Assembly: GCF_003202155.1 (NCBI RefSeq)
Contig: NZ_QFLI01000001.1
Coordinates: 62,001 to 126,000, forward strand
Direction of reading: 5' to 3'
Length of the DNA: 64,000 nt
Origin: Marinifilum breve
GTDB lineage: Bacteria > Bacteroidota > Bacteroidia > Bacteroidales > Marinifilaceae
Shown one piece after another: positions 26,903 through 36,064 of the stretch (within the stretch, counting starts at the first letter, position 1; every line of letters begins with the position of its first letter). Below the pieces are notes generated by a model, which saw only the letters and a list, made by a program, of their open reading frames with translations, was not told the origin of the DNA and ran no database searches. Both the position numbers and the translations under genes were made by a program.

Positions 26903-27046
26903 GTTTCTAACAAAAGTTAAAATTTAAGGGCGGTGACGCCTAACCAGATAATGCACAAAAACAATAAAGGCCAATGCTATTAATAAAGCAGCAGTTTTAA
27001 TCCCAATCCTTATCGTATTCCATAATTTGAGCAAGACGGTTAAAAG
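26903..27046 (+). repeat. attC of cassette K (family 2), last site of the array
   Basis: GTTTCTAAC (26903-26911) is the exact reverse complement of the cassette K start GTTAGAAAC. The following AAAAGTTAAAATTTAAGGGCGG and the end GAGCAAGACGGTTAAAAG match the cassette D site. TTTTTTAAC at 27053-27061 could be a vestige of one more empty cassette. Confidence 0.75.
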
Positions 27047-27327
27047 AGTTCATTTTTTAACCAACTCACCAATTGCCAATTGTAGAAATTTATACAACAC
27101 CAGATAATTTGTATACAGAATCGCCATAAGCTCTGTCATAAATTTGTATCAGAATTTTAAAAACTATCAAAATATCCCACATACTGTCGCAAACTTGTCA
27201 AAAGATATGTCTGTCCTAGCCTAGGGGCAGACAACTTGCAGGAGAAGAAAACATGGATTATTTAAAGATATCTAGAGAATCAATAATTGATGCTATCTTT
27301 TTACTTTCACGAAATCATCCATTGTAA

Positions 27328-28314
27328 TTACAAATACTCCCCTACCTTCTCTTTCATTCCATTGATAAAGCGGTAATTGTCCTTTTGAGAAATGCGACTG
27401 ATGCATTTTGATTTCTTAATCACATCATTAAACCACTTTTCCGTTTCCCTACAGAATTTTTGGTTAGCGGTTGAAATACTGTTTACGGTAAAAAGCTTGA
27501 TGATACAGTGCTGAGAAGTATCAGATTTTGTCAATACAAAATTGTTTTCTAATTCAATCTCACTCAGGAACATTTCATATTCAGCGGCATGTCCTGTGGC
27601 GCCCTTTTTTCCTGAAGCGGACCATTCACCAATATTTTCGATTAAAGCAAGAAGTTGTTTGTAAAGTAACTTAGGAGTTTCCTGACTTTCAAAGGCTCCT
27701 ATTTCATTGTAATATTCTAATAAGCGCAATATCGGATCAATGGTTTTGTCAGTCCATATTTCCAGTGAGTTGGCTTTTTGATAATTGCTATAAATGGAAT
27801 CGTAAATATCAAACAATTCGGTACTTGCAAATTCATTGAAGAACTGTTCGAACTTTGTTGAGGTATTGTATATGCCAGCATTCCAGGAGTACAATTTAAA
27901 CAGCGTTAATTCTTTGAAAGGCATAAAGTGATAGATTGGAATGTCGGTTGCACTGAAAAGTATTTTCCCATTCTTCTGTTTATTGATACTTTCGATGCTC
28001 AAATTGAACTGCCTCATGTACGCGTAGTAGACCTCCTTGTTCTCCAAATTGAGAGGAGAATAATTAAACAGAAGGCTATTGGAATCAATTGCAAAAATGG
28101 CATCCATCGAAATGGAATATTCCTTGCACAGTAAAGCGATCTCTGAGATATCCATTTTCTTTTCGCCTCTAATTCGCCGATAAGCTGCATCGTTGCTTAT
28201 GGACAAAATATCGGATATCGCATCCACCAATGAGATGGCAGGATCAAGCTTTGAAGAGATCTGTTCCAATAATGTATTTTGATATTGGGAATTGTCAATT
28301 TTTGCGTTTTTCAT
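27328..28314 (-). CDS. helix-turn-helix transcriptional regulator
   Basis: A 328-residue protein. The N-terminal 75 residues are an HTH domain of the BetR/XRE-like kind found in Bacteroidota (VDAISDILSISNDAAYRRIR, then LLCKEYSISMDAIF). The remaining 250 residues are a helical ligand- or partner-binding region without a known domain name. It is a single gene on the minus strand, just right of the cassette array and not part of it. A TAnnTTTG-like element (TAAATTTG, minus strand, 28329-28322) lies 7 bp before the start, which would make the transcript nearly leaderless. Target genes unknown. Confidence 0.75.
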   Translation of the reverse strand: MKNAKIDNSQYQNTLLEQISSKLDPAISLVDAISDILSISNDAAYRRIRGEKKMDISEIALLCKEYSISMDAIFAIDSNSLLFNYSPLNLENKEVYYAYMRQFNLSIESINKQKNGKILFSATDIPIYHFMPFKELTLFKLYSWNAGIYNTSTKFEQFFNEFASTELFDIYDSIYSNYQKANSLEIWTDKTIDPILRLLEYYNEIGAFESQETPKLLYKQLLALIENIGEWSASGKKGATGHAAEYEMFLSEIELENNFVLTKSDTSQHCIIKLFTVNSISTANQKFCRETEKWFNDVIKKSKCISRISQKDNYRFINGMKEKVGEYL

Positions 28315-28537
28315 AAAGAGGCAAATTTATTTTTGCGGAAAATACAAAAATATGAAGTAATAAAAGATGAATTGGTAAAAATTACCAATAACAGATGAAG
28401 CTTTTTGTAAAATCCCAATTTCCAATTGCTAACTGCATAGCCCATAAAACTTCAGTAATATTCAATTTTAGCCTATGGAGCTTTAAAGATACTTTTGTGT
28501 AGAGATTTTAAAGTAAAGCAAGACTTCGAGCCAAACT

Positions 28538-29296
28538 TTATATCAATCTGTTATTGGTGGCATAAGAAATTGCTTCGGTAATGTTAGCCACTTCTATTTT
28601 TTCAAATAACTTTTTACGATGAAATTTAACCGTATCAACAGAAACAAAGATCCGATCAGAAATATCGTTTATGGTGAGGCCTTGACTGGATAAGTAAAGT
28701 ATTTGACGTTCTCTTTCGCTTAATTCAATCTTGTTATTGGTATCCCAGTAATTCTTTTCCAGATTGTAAGTCCAGAATTTATTATCGTTCTGTTTGTATA
28801 TTTTAATATTGCCAGGCGCCTTGTTTTCAGACAAAGAGACAATACAAAACGACTTCCATATTTTACCTTCTTCGGTGAGGAATAAAGGAGTAAGCCTATG
28901 GTTAACAAGGAAAGTATTGTTGGCGCTGTTTTTCAGTCTAAAGTCGTAAGATATGGTATACTTGGTGCGTTCCGACATGGGAATATCCTGATAATATTCG
29001 AATCCAATGGTGTTTATTCTTTGAAGGAGTTCCAAATCCTCTTTGACAACAAATTTAAAATAGAAGTCATAGCCCATTTCCTTGACCTCTTCAGCAGATA
29101 AACCACACAAAAACAATGGATTTTCAGAAACATAATCGAATCGCTTTGTGTGATAATCGATCAGGTACATACTCATGTATGTTGTTCGTGCAAAAGCATC
29201 AACAGTGGCTATATAATCATTTAATTGTTGAGAGTCAGCTTCTGTTAGCTCATCAACTTTATTTTGGAATGAGAAAAAGTTATCAATATCGGCCAT
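28538..29296 (-). CDS. LuxR-type regulator with N-terminal PAS-like sensor
   Basis: A 252-residue protein. The C-terminal 65 residues are a LuxR/GerE HTH (LSERERQILYLSSQGLTIND, then VSVDTVKFHRKKLFEKIEVA). The N-terminal 170 residues resemble a PAS fold (YLIDYHTKRFDYVSENPLFL; LFLTEEGKIWKSFCIVSLS). There is no receiver domain, so it probably senses a small molecule or redox state directly. Bacteroidota carry many proteins of this build. A TATTTTTG element on the minus strand (29311-29304) just upstream may be its promoter. Regulon unknown. Confidence 0.8.
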   Translation of the reverse strand: MADIDNFFSFQNKVDELTEADSQQLNDYIATVDAFARTTYMSMYLIDYHTKRFDYVSENPLFLCGLSAEEVKEMGYDFYFKFVVKEDLELLQRINTIGFEYYQDIPMSERTKYTISYDFRLKNSANNTFLVNHRLTPLFLTEEGKIWKSFCIVSLSENKAPGNIKIYKQNDNKFWTYNLEKNYWDTNNKIELSERERQILYLSSQGLTINDISDRIFVSVDTVKFHRKKLFEKIEVANITEAISYATNNRLI

Positions 29297-29796
29297 AGAT
29301 CAACAAAAATAAAAAACCAGATGGACAAACTACCCTTTTGTGTAGCCAAATTAAATAGGCGGCAAGCTATTTTTGTCGCATAAGATTAAAGCAGAACTAC
29401 AACAAATTATGGTTCTGCATGATTTATAGTGGGTCATTCTTTATGAATTATTGTTTTGACCGTTATTTTGTTCCAGTGACCCAAGTGGGTATTGGAAGGT
29501 CAAGCTAATTAGACGCAGAAAAATTTTTAGTAAGACGGGGAAGCTGAGAACTTGTTCGAAGATCACGCCGCCGCACTTAAAGTTTTCAAGTATAAATAGT
29601 TTGAGCTTACACACCCTAGATTCTTTGTTTACTTTCTCATCAATGGAGAAAGTAAAAGCCATGCGGCTTGAGCAAAGTAAAGTTAAAATAACAAATCATA
29701 GGATAATTTTTAATCAAATAAAGGTTGCTTTAGTTACCCACTAAATTCCATATAGAACCCAAATCATTAACAGCATTTTACTAACGAAATCATACT
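29297..29796. other. 500-bp intergenic region between divergent genes
   Basis: No gene that I can support. It should hold the promoters of the LuxR-type regulator (left) and of the metalloprotease (right). Confidence 0.4.
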
Positions 29797-32067
29797 ATGA
29801 TTAAAGCAAAAGCCATTTTCAATTTTCTACTGTTATTTCTATTTGTTATTAACAGTAATGCTCAAACCAGTTTACCTGAGAATAAAGCCAATACTAAAAA
29901 TAGATACCTGGAGATTCCAAAGGATTTTTTGGGAAAACAAATTCAACTCATCAATCGAATCACTGGCTATCCAAACAAATTGTATCACTATGGAAGTTCA
30001 GGAATGGATGTTGACTATTCGGTAGTATTGCGATTTGAACTTGAGAGCGGTGAGTACATTAGAGTGATTCAGGAACAATTTCAGAACCACACACCCCAAA
30101 ATGATATTATTAAAACATCAGTTCAAAAGAACCATTTTGATCCTACCATCTGCTTTATCCCCATTGTATCATCAACAAAGAATTATATAACAGTGGATAT
30201 TGAATTTTTCAAAAATGACATCCAATTGTTTTCTCCTGTGAGCAAAAGAAGCATGAGCAAATACCAATTGCAAGCAATTGCAAAAGAAGCAATACATGTA
30301 AATGGCTTTCAATTGGGTGAAAATAACATTCAAATTTCAAGAAACTTGAACTATACAGCAGAAAAGTCACCAGAAAAGCATTACTCTAAGAATGTTTCTG
30401 TTGAACAACTGTTGACTTTCAGAATTCTTCCTGAAAATCCCATGAAGAGAAGAAAATGGGATCCTCGTGTGGGAAATTTTTATTTGGAGAACAAACGATA
30501 CAGTAGCGATAGTTATTACATTGAGAAAGAAGCATTCCTGGAGGTTTGGAAAATGGAACCGGTGGATACAGCAGCCTATTTTAGAGGAATTCCTACTCGC
30601 CCTAAGAAGCCTATCGTGTTTTATTTTGATGAAAATGTACCGCCTAAATGGAGAAAATATATAAAACAAGGCGTATTGGACTGGTTGCCAGTTTTTGAAA
30701 AAATCGGTTTTAAAGATGCGATTGAAGTCCACGACAAACCCAAAGATGCAAACTGGGATGATGCGGATCCGAACTATAATATGATTCGCTGGGTATCATC
30801 AGAAATTAAAGATGCACAGGGAAATTACATATCAGATCCAAGAACGGGAGAAATATTAAATGGAACATTAACCTGGTATCAAAACTATTTTTCAACTGTA
30901 AATGCTGACTATTTTATAAACGCTGCTGCCGTTGATCCAAGTGCCAGAACACCTATTTTGCCAGACAGTTTATTTGGAAACCTGATGCGCGAAACCATGG
31001 CTCATGAAATGGGACATGCCTTAGGCTTGGGACACAATATGATTGCAAGCTCTGCCTACCCAACAGATTCATTGCGATCAAGAAATTTTCTTGAAAAGTA
31101 TTCCATTACGCCATCGATAATGGATTATGCGGCTTACAACTTTGTTGCTCAACCCGAAGACATGCCATTGCGCCTTTTGAGAAAGATTGGACCCTATGAC
31201 TATTGGGCCATTGAACATGCCTACAAATACGTTCGTCCGTCAGGTGATCATTCAAAAATGGCAGTAACATTCTCGAATGAAGAGATAAACGAGAGACTGC
31301 AAAATCCATATCTCCAATACATGGAACAAGAGTGGCCTGAAGTAGTTGATCCAACCAATGTAACAGGAGACTTGGGCGACGATCCTTTTCTTACTGGAAA
31401 ATATGCATTAAAGAACCTCAAGCGAATTATGCCACATATTGTAGAGTGGTCGATGCTTGAAAACGGAGATCCTAAAATTTTATTAAGCCGATATGATGCA
31501 TTGCTCCGACAGTTAAATTCAACCTTCAAGAATGTGATTGTCTTGCTTGGAGGACAGAAAAACAGGTTTAGTAATTCGGAGTTTATACTGAAAACTACTG
31601 ATACCGAAATGACATCGGAAGCAATGGATTTTCTTTCAAGCAATCTGTTCTCTAATATGAATTGGTTGTACAATAGCGAGTTGGAAGAAATCAGCAACAA
31701 AGAGCTCTATAAAAACAGTTTAGAAAAGATACAGATTTATGCACTTAAGATGCTGCTGAATAAAAACAGGTTTTCCAGATTGGTGGCTTATGATGTGAAA
31801 AACAACACATCCAATACTGCTACCCTACTCAGAACTCTAAGCAATTTGATTCTCAAAAACAGTGGCTCAGAAGAGATTCCTTTAGATGTTCAAGAGTTTT
31901 TTGCAAAAAGGGTTAAAGAGTTAAAGCAAAAAGCTACCGACAATTTGATTCTAAATCATTTACTAAAGAAAGAACTGGATTACATCTTAAAAACAGTAAA
32001 GAACAAATCTGAAACCAATAAAAACCAATTGCTTAAAGGTTTTTACCTTGAACTATCAAAAATTTAA
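29797..32067 (+). CDS. secreted zinc-dependent metalloprotease (metzincin, DUF5117/DUF4953-like)
   Basis: A 756-residue protein with a signal peptide (AIFNFLLLFLFVINSNAQ). The zinc site HEMGHALGLGH (H403, E404, H407, H413) has the metzincin HExxHxxGxxH form, and SIMDYAAYNF about 35 residues later supplies the Met-turn. The N-terminal 280 residues match the DUF5117-like prodomain region, and the segment FYFDENVPPKWRKYIKQGVL begins the catalytic domain. The C-terminal 250 residues are helical. It is somewhat shorter than the usual 800-850 residues of the family. Probably exported to periplasm or surface to degrade proteins. A lipoprotein gene follows 84 bp after its stop and may be in the same transcript. 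Confidence 0.9.
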   Translation: MIKAKAIFNFLLLFLFVINSNAQTSLPENKANTKNRYLEIPKDFLGKQIQLINRITGYPNKLYHYGSSGMDVDYSVVLRFELESGEYIRVIQEQFQNHTPQNDIIKTSVQKNHFDPTICFIPIVSSTKNYITVDIEFFKNDIQLFSPVSKRSMSKYQLQAIAKEAIHVNGFQLGENNIQISRNLNYTAEKSPEKHYSKNVSVEQLLTFRILPENPMKRRKWDPRVGNFYLENKRYSSDSYYIEKEAFLEVWKMEPVDTAAYFRGIPTRPKKPIVFYFDENVPPKWRKYIKQGVLDWLPVFEKIGFKDAIEVHDKPKDANWDDADPNYNMIRWVSSEIKDAQGNYISDPRTGEILNGTLTWYQNYFSTVNADYFINAAAVDPSARTPILPDSLFGNLMRETMAHEMGHALGLGHNMIASSAYPTDSLRSRNFLEKYSITPSIMDYAAYNFVAQPEDMPLRLLRKIGPYDYWAIEHAYKYVRPSGDHSKMAVTFSNEEINERLQNPYLQYMEQEWPEVVDPTNVTGDLGDDPFLTGKYALKNLKRIMPHIVEWSMLENGDPKILLSRYDALLRQLNSTFKNVIVLLGGQKNRFSNSEFILKTTDTEMTSEAMDFLSSNLFSNMNWLYNSELEEISNKELYKNSLEKIQIYALKMLLNKNRFSRLVAYDVKNNTSNTATLLRTLSNLILKNSGSEEIPLDVQEFFAKRVKELKQKATDNLILNHLLKKELDYILKTVKNKSETNKNQLLKGFYLELSKI

Positions 32068-32151
32068 TTGTTACAATAAACGATGACGCAACACAAAAAA
32101 AGCTTAGTTACACTCTTTATATTGTTGAGATTTATGAAAGGAATATGCACA

Positions 32152-34488
32152 ATGATCAGAAACAGAATCTTCATACTTACATTTCTGTTACTGACAAGCA
32201 TATTTGGTTCATGTCAAACAAGTTATCATACAGAGATTAAAGAATATGTTGATTTTTTGAAAAAGGAAAATGTTTCTGCCAAGGATTATATCCTAAAGCA
32301 ATGGGAAGAAAATGACATGGTGGTAGTTTGCGAAAGAGATCATGCCGAAATGACACAATATGATTTGATTCAAGATGTTATTTCGTCGGATTATTTCGTA
32401 AAAAACGTGGGGCATGTATTCATTGAAGTGGGTTCCATTACGGTTCAGGATCGATTATTGAAATTTCTCAATACCAATTACGCCAATTCACAGCAAAGAG
32501 AAAATGAATTGGTTCAAATTTACAGGGATTTCGCCTGGCCCATTTGGGATAAGTCCAATTCCTACTTCATGCTCTCAAAAATTAGCGAAATGAATCAGCA
32601 GCTAAAACCTGAGGATAAAATTCAGGTTTATGCCATTGATGAAGTCATTCCACAAAAAGGCAGTGTCAAAAGCAAGGAGGATTTTTTGAGATTTGAAAAG
32701 GAATATCAAAACCATGACAGGGACAGTGTTATGGCTGAAAACATTATTGCAAAATTTGATTCTATTCAATCAGACAGCCCTCGCAAAAAATGCATGGTAA
32801 TCATGAATTACAGACACGCATTTTTAAAGAATGTAAGAAATGAAAAAATAATAGATGATGGAACTCCACTATTTGGAAATAAAATAGGTACCGTTCCTTG
32901 TGTCGGTAGCATTTTGGCCAATAAGTTTCCCAACAAAGTAGCCAGTGTGTATGTAAATGCAATGACGGTTGGCACCCCAAATGGTTTAAGACCAATACAG
33001 GGTGGAAAATGGGATGCATCGTTTAAAGTTCTTGCAAAAGAAGATGTGGGGTTTGATTTCGAGAAATCACCCTTCGGAGTAGATTCTCTGGATATATGGG
33101 GTTTTTCGAAGCCAGAACACACCTATGCAGATGTATTTACGGGAATGGTTTATTATTTGCCTTTTGAAAAGCACATCAGGGCTCACGGATTGGAAAATTT
33201 AATTGATCAGGAGTGCTTGGATGAAATTTATCTTCGCCTTAAAATATATACCGAATTGTATGGTGGGGAGATTGATAAAAAGGACATGAAAGACATTTTT
33301 AAGTATAAGGAGGGTACTTATTGGAATCTTAAGGAGTGTGAGGAAGACATCAATTATTGGATCAATAAGGATACTTCGACTTCCCAAAAGCAGGTAAAAT
33401 ACGCTGAGGAAATTGCTCCCTATATCGATTTTCTGAGAAATCAGAATACCAGTGCAAAAGACTATATCCTCTCTTTGTTTGAGCAAAAAGATATGCTTAT
33501 TCTTAGTGAACGATTGCACCCTGAACTTACACAATATGAAATGATATTGGATATCCTAAGGGATACGTATTTTATCAATAATATTGGGCATATCTTTATT
33601 GAAACCTGTGGCAGGTACCAGGAAGAAAATATAAAATCTTACCTGAATGATTCATTAACTGAAGATGAAGCAGAAAAATTGCTGATTCATATTTGCCGTA
33701 ATAACCGGGCTCATCCGGTTTGGGATTACTATAACTTCTACTACTTCCTAAAAGAGGTGCGCAAAATAAACAGCTCTACAGATAAGAACATTCAAATCTA
33801 CCCTACCGATCTGAAAGTAACTTGGAAAGAGCTGGACAAAACAACATACAACAAAAATGTAAAAGCCAAGTTTGGTGATCGCGATAACAGGATGGCTGAT
33901 TATATCATTAAAAAATATGATGCCATTCAGAATGGAAACTCTGCAAGAAAAAAGGCTTTGGTCATTATGAACTATCGCCATGCCTTTGCTCTTCATTTTA
34001 AAAATGTTGATAATGTTGGCGGCTTTTTAATGGACAATTATGGCGATAAAGTAGGCAATGTAATGATTAATTCATTCACGTTTGGTGCCTATCGTTCGGA
34101 TACCGATTTTGATGTTGAACCCATTCAGGATGGAAAATGGGCCGCTGCATTTAAGGCGCTCAATAAGGACGATATTGGTTTTGATTTTACAGACAACGTC
34201 TTCGGGAATGATCATTTTGACTATTGGCCTTATTCCAAACACAATCATGTGTATTCCGATGTTTTTGATGGCATGGTATTCTACAAGCAAACCTACGAGC
34301 AAAAAATTGTTTTCGGAATCCCGAATTTGGTTGATGACAATTTTCTGAATGAAATCAAACGCAGAGAAAAAATTGTGAATACTCCCAGAGAAGATTCTGT
34401 TATCTGGAAAATGAATGAAATTGAAGACAGAATTCATCTCTTTTGCACAGACAGTTTAAAGGCCAAAATCAACCAGTGGCTGAAATAA
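32152..34488 (+). CDS. lipoprotein with two tandem EreA/ChaN-like domains
   Basis: About 778 residues from the ATG at 32152, chosen because it yields a lipoprotein signal (lipobox IFGSC) preceded by AAAGGA; an upstream ATG at 32083 adds 23 residues. The protein is an internal duplication: each half has SAKDYIL, an ER-x-H-x-E-x-TQY motif (ERDHAEMTQY; ERLHPELTQY), NxGHxFIE, a VIMNYRHAF strand and a GKW-xx-xFK segment ending IGFDF/VGFDF. The pattern resembles the erythromycin-esterase/ChaN-like superfamily. Catalytic-type residues are kept in both halves. Substrate unknown. It is downstream of the metalloprotease and probably sits in the outer membrane. Confidence 0.7.
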   Translation: MIRNRIFILTFLLLTSIFGSCQTSYHTEIKEYVDFLKKENVSAKDYILKQWEENDMVVVCERDHAEMTQYDLIQDVISSDYFVKNVGHVFIEVGSITVQDRLLKFLNTNYANSQQRENELVQIYRDFAWPIWDKSNSYFMLSKISEMNQQLKPEDKIQVYAIDEVIPQKGSVKSKEDFLRFEKEYQNHDRDSVMAENIIAKFDSIQSDSPRKKCMVIMNYRHAFLKNVRNEKIIDDGTPLFGNKIGTVPCVGSILANKFPNKVASVYVNAMTVGTPNGLRPIQGGKWDASFKVLAKEDVGFDFEKSPFGVDSLDIWGFSKPEHTYADVFTGMVYYLPFEKHIRAHGLENLIDQECLDEIYLRLKIYTELYGGEIDKKDMKDIFKYKEGTYWNLKECEEDINYWINKDTSTSQKQVKYAEEIAPYIDFLRNQNTSAKDYILSLFEQKDMLILSERLHPELTQYEMILDILRDTYFINNIGHIFIETCGRYQEENIKSYLNDSLTEDEAEKLLIHICRNNRAHPVWDYYNFYYFLKEVRKINSSTDKNIQIYPTDLKVTWKELDKTTYNKNVKAKFGDRDNRMADYIIKKYDAIQNGNSARKKALVIMNYRHAFALHFKNVDNVGGFLMDNYGDKVGNVMINSFTFGAYRSDTDFDVEPIQDGKWAAAFKALNKDDIGFDFTDNVFGNDHFDYWPYSKHNHVYSDVFDGMVFYKQTYEQKIVFGIPNLVDDNFLNEIKRREKIVNTPREDSVIWKMNEIEDRIHLFCTDSLKAKINQWLK

Positions 34489-34583
34489 GCTTCACAACTT
34501 ATTCATTCTAATAAGCTACACTTTATAATTTCTATGAATTTAATTCAACAAAGAAAAAGATATACAATTGTTTAATTTCCAAG

Positions 34584-34620
34584 TTCTCCCCTTCCAGGGG
34601 GAGATCCCGATAGGGAGAAG
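34584..34620. repeat. intergenic inverted repeat
   Basis: CTCCCC (34586-34591) pairs with GGGGAG (34598-34603) around a 6-base loop, and TTCTCCC pairs with GGGAGAA at 34613-34619. It lies in a 287-bp gap between two lipoprotein genes. It may be a terminator or a dispersed intergenic repeat; no T-run follows directly. Confidence 0.4.
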
Positions 34621-34775
34621 GGTGTATTTTGGGTAAAATTTTTCTTTCTCACCCTTTAGTCTGACGACAGTTTGTTCACATTAAATCAATTTTCAATTGT
34701 GTTCACGAGCTTCGCTTGGCTACGGTACCCTAGAACGGGAAATGCTCAACATGCAAACCCAGTTTAGATTAAAAA

Positions 34776-35543
34776 ATGAAAAGATTATTATTCTTAGGAA
34801 TACTGATGGTATTTCTAACATCATGCTCGAATGATGTTTACTACACACTAAACGGAAAGGTAACAGATTTTAATGGGCAAGCTTTGGATAGCGTATGCGT
34901 AAGGCTAAAAAACAAAGCTTTTGAAAACCTATATGAAACCTTAACTGACAAGGATGGCAACTATTCTTTGAGGGTTAAGGAAGGAGATTACGCTAGTTTG
35001 TATGCCATTAAATTATCAGAATATCGTGTAAACCGCCTTGAATACTGGACCTGGAATGTACCCGTTCATGAAAACATTACCATAAACCCTCAGTATGAGC
35101 GCATGGAAATATATGGGATCAATGTGATTGAACCCCAAGTTGGACCCCACGAAACCTACATGATTTATTTCAGGCCCATGAGTTTGACAAAATCGCTGCA
35201 ATTTGCAGCAGATCAGAAAGTGAATAAGGCAGAATTTGAATCGGCAAAGCAAACAGAAAGTTTACTGAATGATTCAGTCAAAATTATTAACATTTCACCT
35301 GACAGCATTTCTCCCGAGGAATTGTTGATTGAGATAAATGGAGTAAAATCAGAGGTGTTGGAAATTAATAAAGTAAAGGAATATGCACGCGGAATTAAAA
35401 TGTATGGGTACCTGCTACAAGTGCGTAAACCTGAACGCACAAGAAATACAGATGCTGAATATGATTTTATATCCGTAAGACTTCACTCCAAAGAGACCAA
35501 CGAAATAGGGAAAGGAGAAGCTTTTGTGAAAAGAATAAAATAA
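34776..35543 (+). CDS. lipoprotein with carboxypeptidase-regulatory-like domain
   Basis: A 255-residue protein with lipobox LTSC after a short signal (MKRLLFLGILMVFLTSC). Residues about 25-100 are a CarboxypepD_reg-like beta domain (LNGKVTDFNGQALDSVCVRL, then DKDGNYSLRVKEGDY). The rest is a second beta-rich region (VGPHETYMIYFRPMSLTK) of unknown family. It is probably an outer-membrane surface or periplasmic binding protein. It lies 287 bp downstream of the duplicated lipoprotein and is followed by a hairpin at 35562-35591. Confidence 0.75.
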   Translation: MKRLLFLGILMVFLTSCSNDVYYTLNGKVTDFNGQALDSVCVRLKNKAFENLYETLTDKDGNYSLRVKEGDYASLYAIKLSEYRVNRLEYWTWNVPVHENITINPQYERMEIYGINVIEPQVGPHETYMIYFRPMSLTKSLQFAADQKVNKAEFESAKQTESLLNDSVKIINISPDSISPEELLIEINGVKSEVLEINKVKEYARGIKMYGYLLQVRKPERTRNTDAEYDFISVRLHSKETNEIGKGEAFVKRIK

Positions 35544-35561
35544 ACACTTTACATAAAAGAA

Positions 35562-35591
35562 TGGCAGTCCCAATAACTATTGGGGCTGCCA
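35562..35591 (+). terminator. hairpin after the lipoprotein gene
   Basis: TGGCAGTCCCAATA (35562-35575) and TATTGGGGCTGCCA (35578-35591) pair over 14 bases with one wobble. There is no strong T-run, so termination is likely but not certain. Confidence 0.5.
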
Positions 35592-35641
35592 ATACGATTG
35601 CAATTTTCAGTTCATGAGAAACCAATTAGTTAACCATACAT

Positions 35642-36059
35642 TTAATTCATTTTAACTCTACCACCTTTAAAGGCAAGTACCAAAATTAGACCAGAGGCAA
35701 GTAGGTCGCAAATTACACTGGAGAACATCAAATAAGACACATAAATAATGTTCTTATTATCTAAGAATGAAAATGCACCATCGATATAGATTAGACCAAA
35801 AACAAGCAGAAACAAACCAAGTGCAATGTATGCACCTTTGTTAATTTGTCCAACACCCCTCATCTTCTTGAGAGTTGAAAAACAAGTATATATAATGATT
35901 AATCTAATTACAATTGCCAATAAAATACCAATTACAGCGCCGGTATTCTTTTTATCAACAATAAACGTCAGGCATTACTATAAACATCAACACAACAGAG
36001 AGAATCATCATACAGATGGCAATGATCAACACCGTCTTATTTTTCTGAACTGATTGCAT
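35642..36059 (-). pseudogene. four-helix membrane protein split by a frameshift
   Basis: Read on the minus strand, ATG 36059 opens a frame (MQSVQKNKTVLIIAICMMIL, then SVVLMFIVMPDVYC) that stops at 35955. A second frame, open from 35974, continues with TFIVDKKNTGAVIGILLAIV and runs to 35642 with three more hydrophobic helices (YIALGLFLLVFGLIYIDG; SSVICDLLASGLILVLAF). Joined near 35957-35974 they give one protein of about 139 residues with four membrane helices. The second frame has no ATG before its second helix. A one-base indel is the simplest explanation. Function unknown. Expression of the truncated 3' frame alone, from a TTG at 35920, cannot be excluded. Confidence 0.6.
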
Positions 36060-36064
36060 AGCAA

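Larger units (their letters stand above)
13973..27046 (+). mobile_element. chromosomal integron cassette array lacking an intact integrase (CALIN), 11 cassettes
   Basis: Thirteen genes, one of them broken, all on the plus strand, are separated by large imperfect hairpins ending in GTTRRRY-like cores. In cassettes A, B, C, D, F, H, J and K the first 7-10 bases are the reverse complement, perfect or nearly so, of the bases opening the hairpin at that cassette's own 3' end. Examples: GTTGGGGCA with TGCCCCAAC (C), GTTAGCGGC with GCCGCTAAC (J), GTTAGAAAC with GTTTCTAAC (K). This follows from cleavage between G and TT in attC and is hard to explain otherwise. Approximate cassette starts: A 13974, B 15993, C 16995, D 18734, E 19491, F 21130, G 21926, H 22660, I 23620, J 24790, K 25925. 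Confidence 0.85.

Noticed and set aside
13780-27046. A prophage or conjugative element as explanation of the region
   Set aside because: No structural, replication, relaxase or mobilisation gene is present, and the regular hairpin-gene-hairpin layout fits cassettes better.
27047-27327. A twelfth cassette after K
   Set aside because: Only a short TTTTTTAAC vestige follows the last core; there is no gene and no second hairpin.
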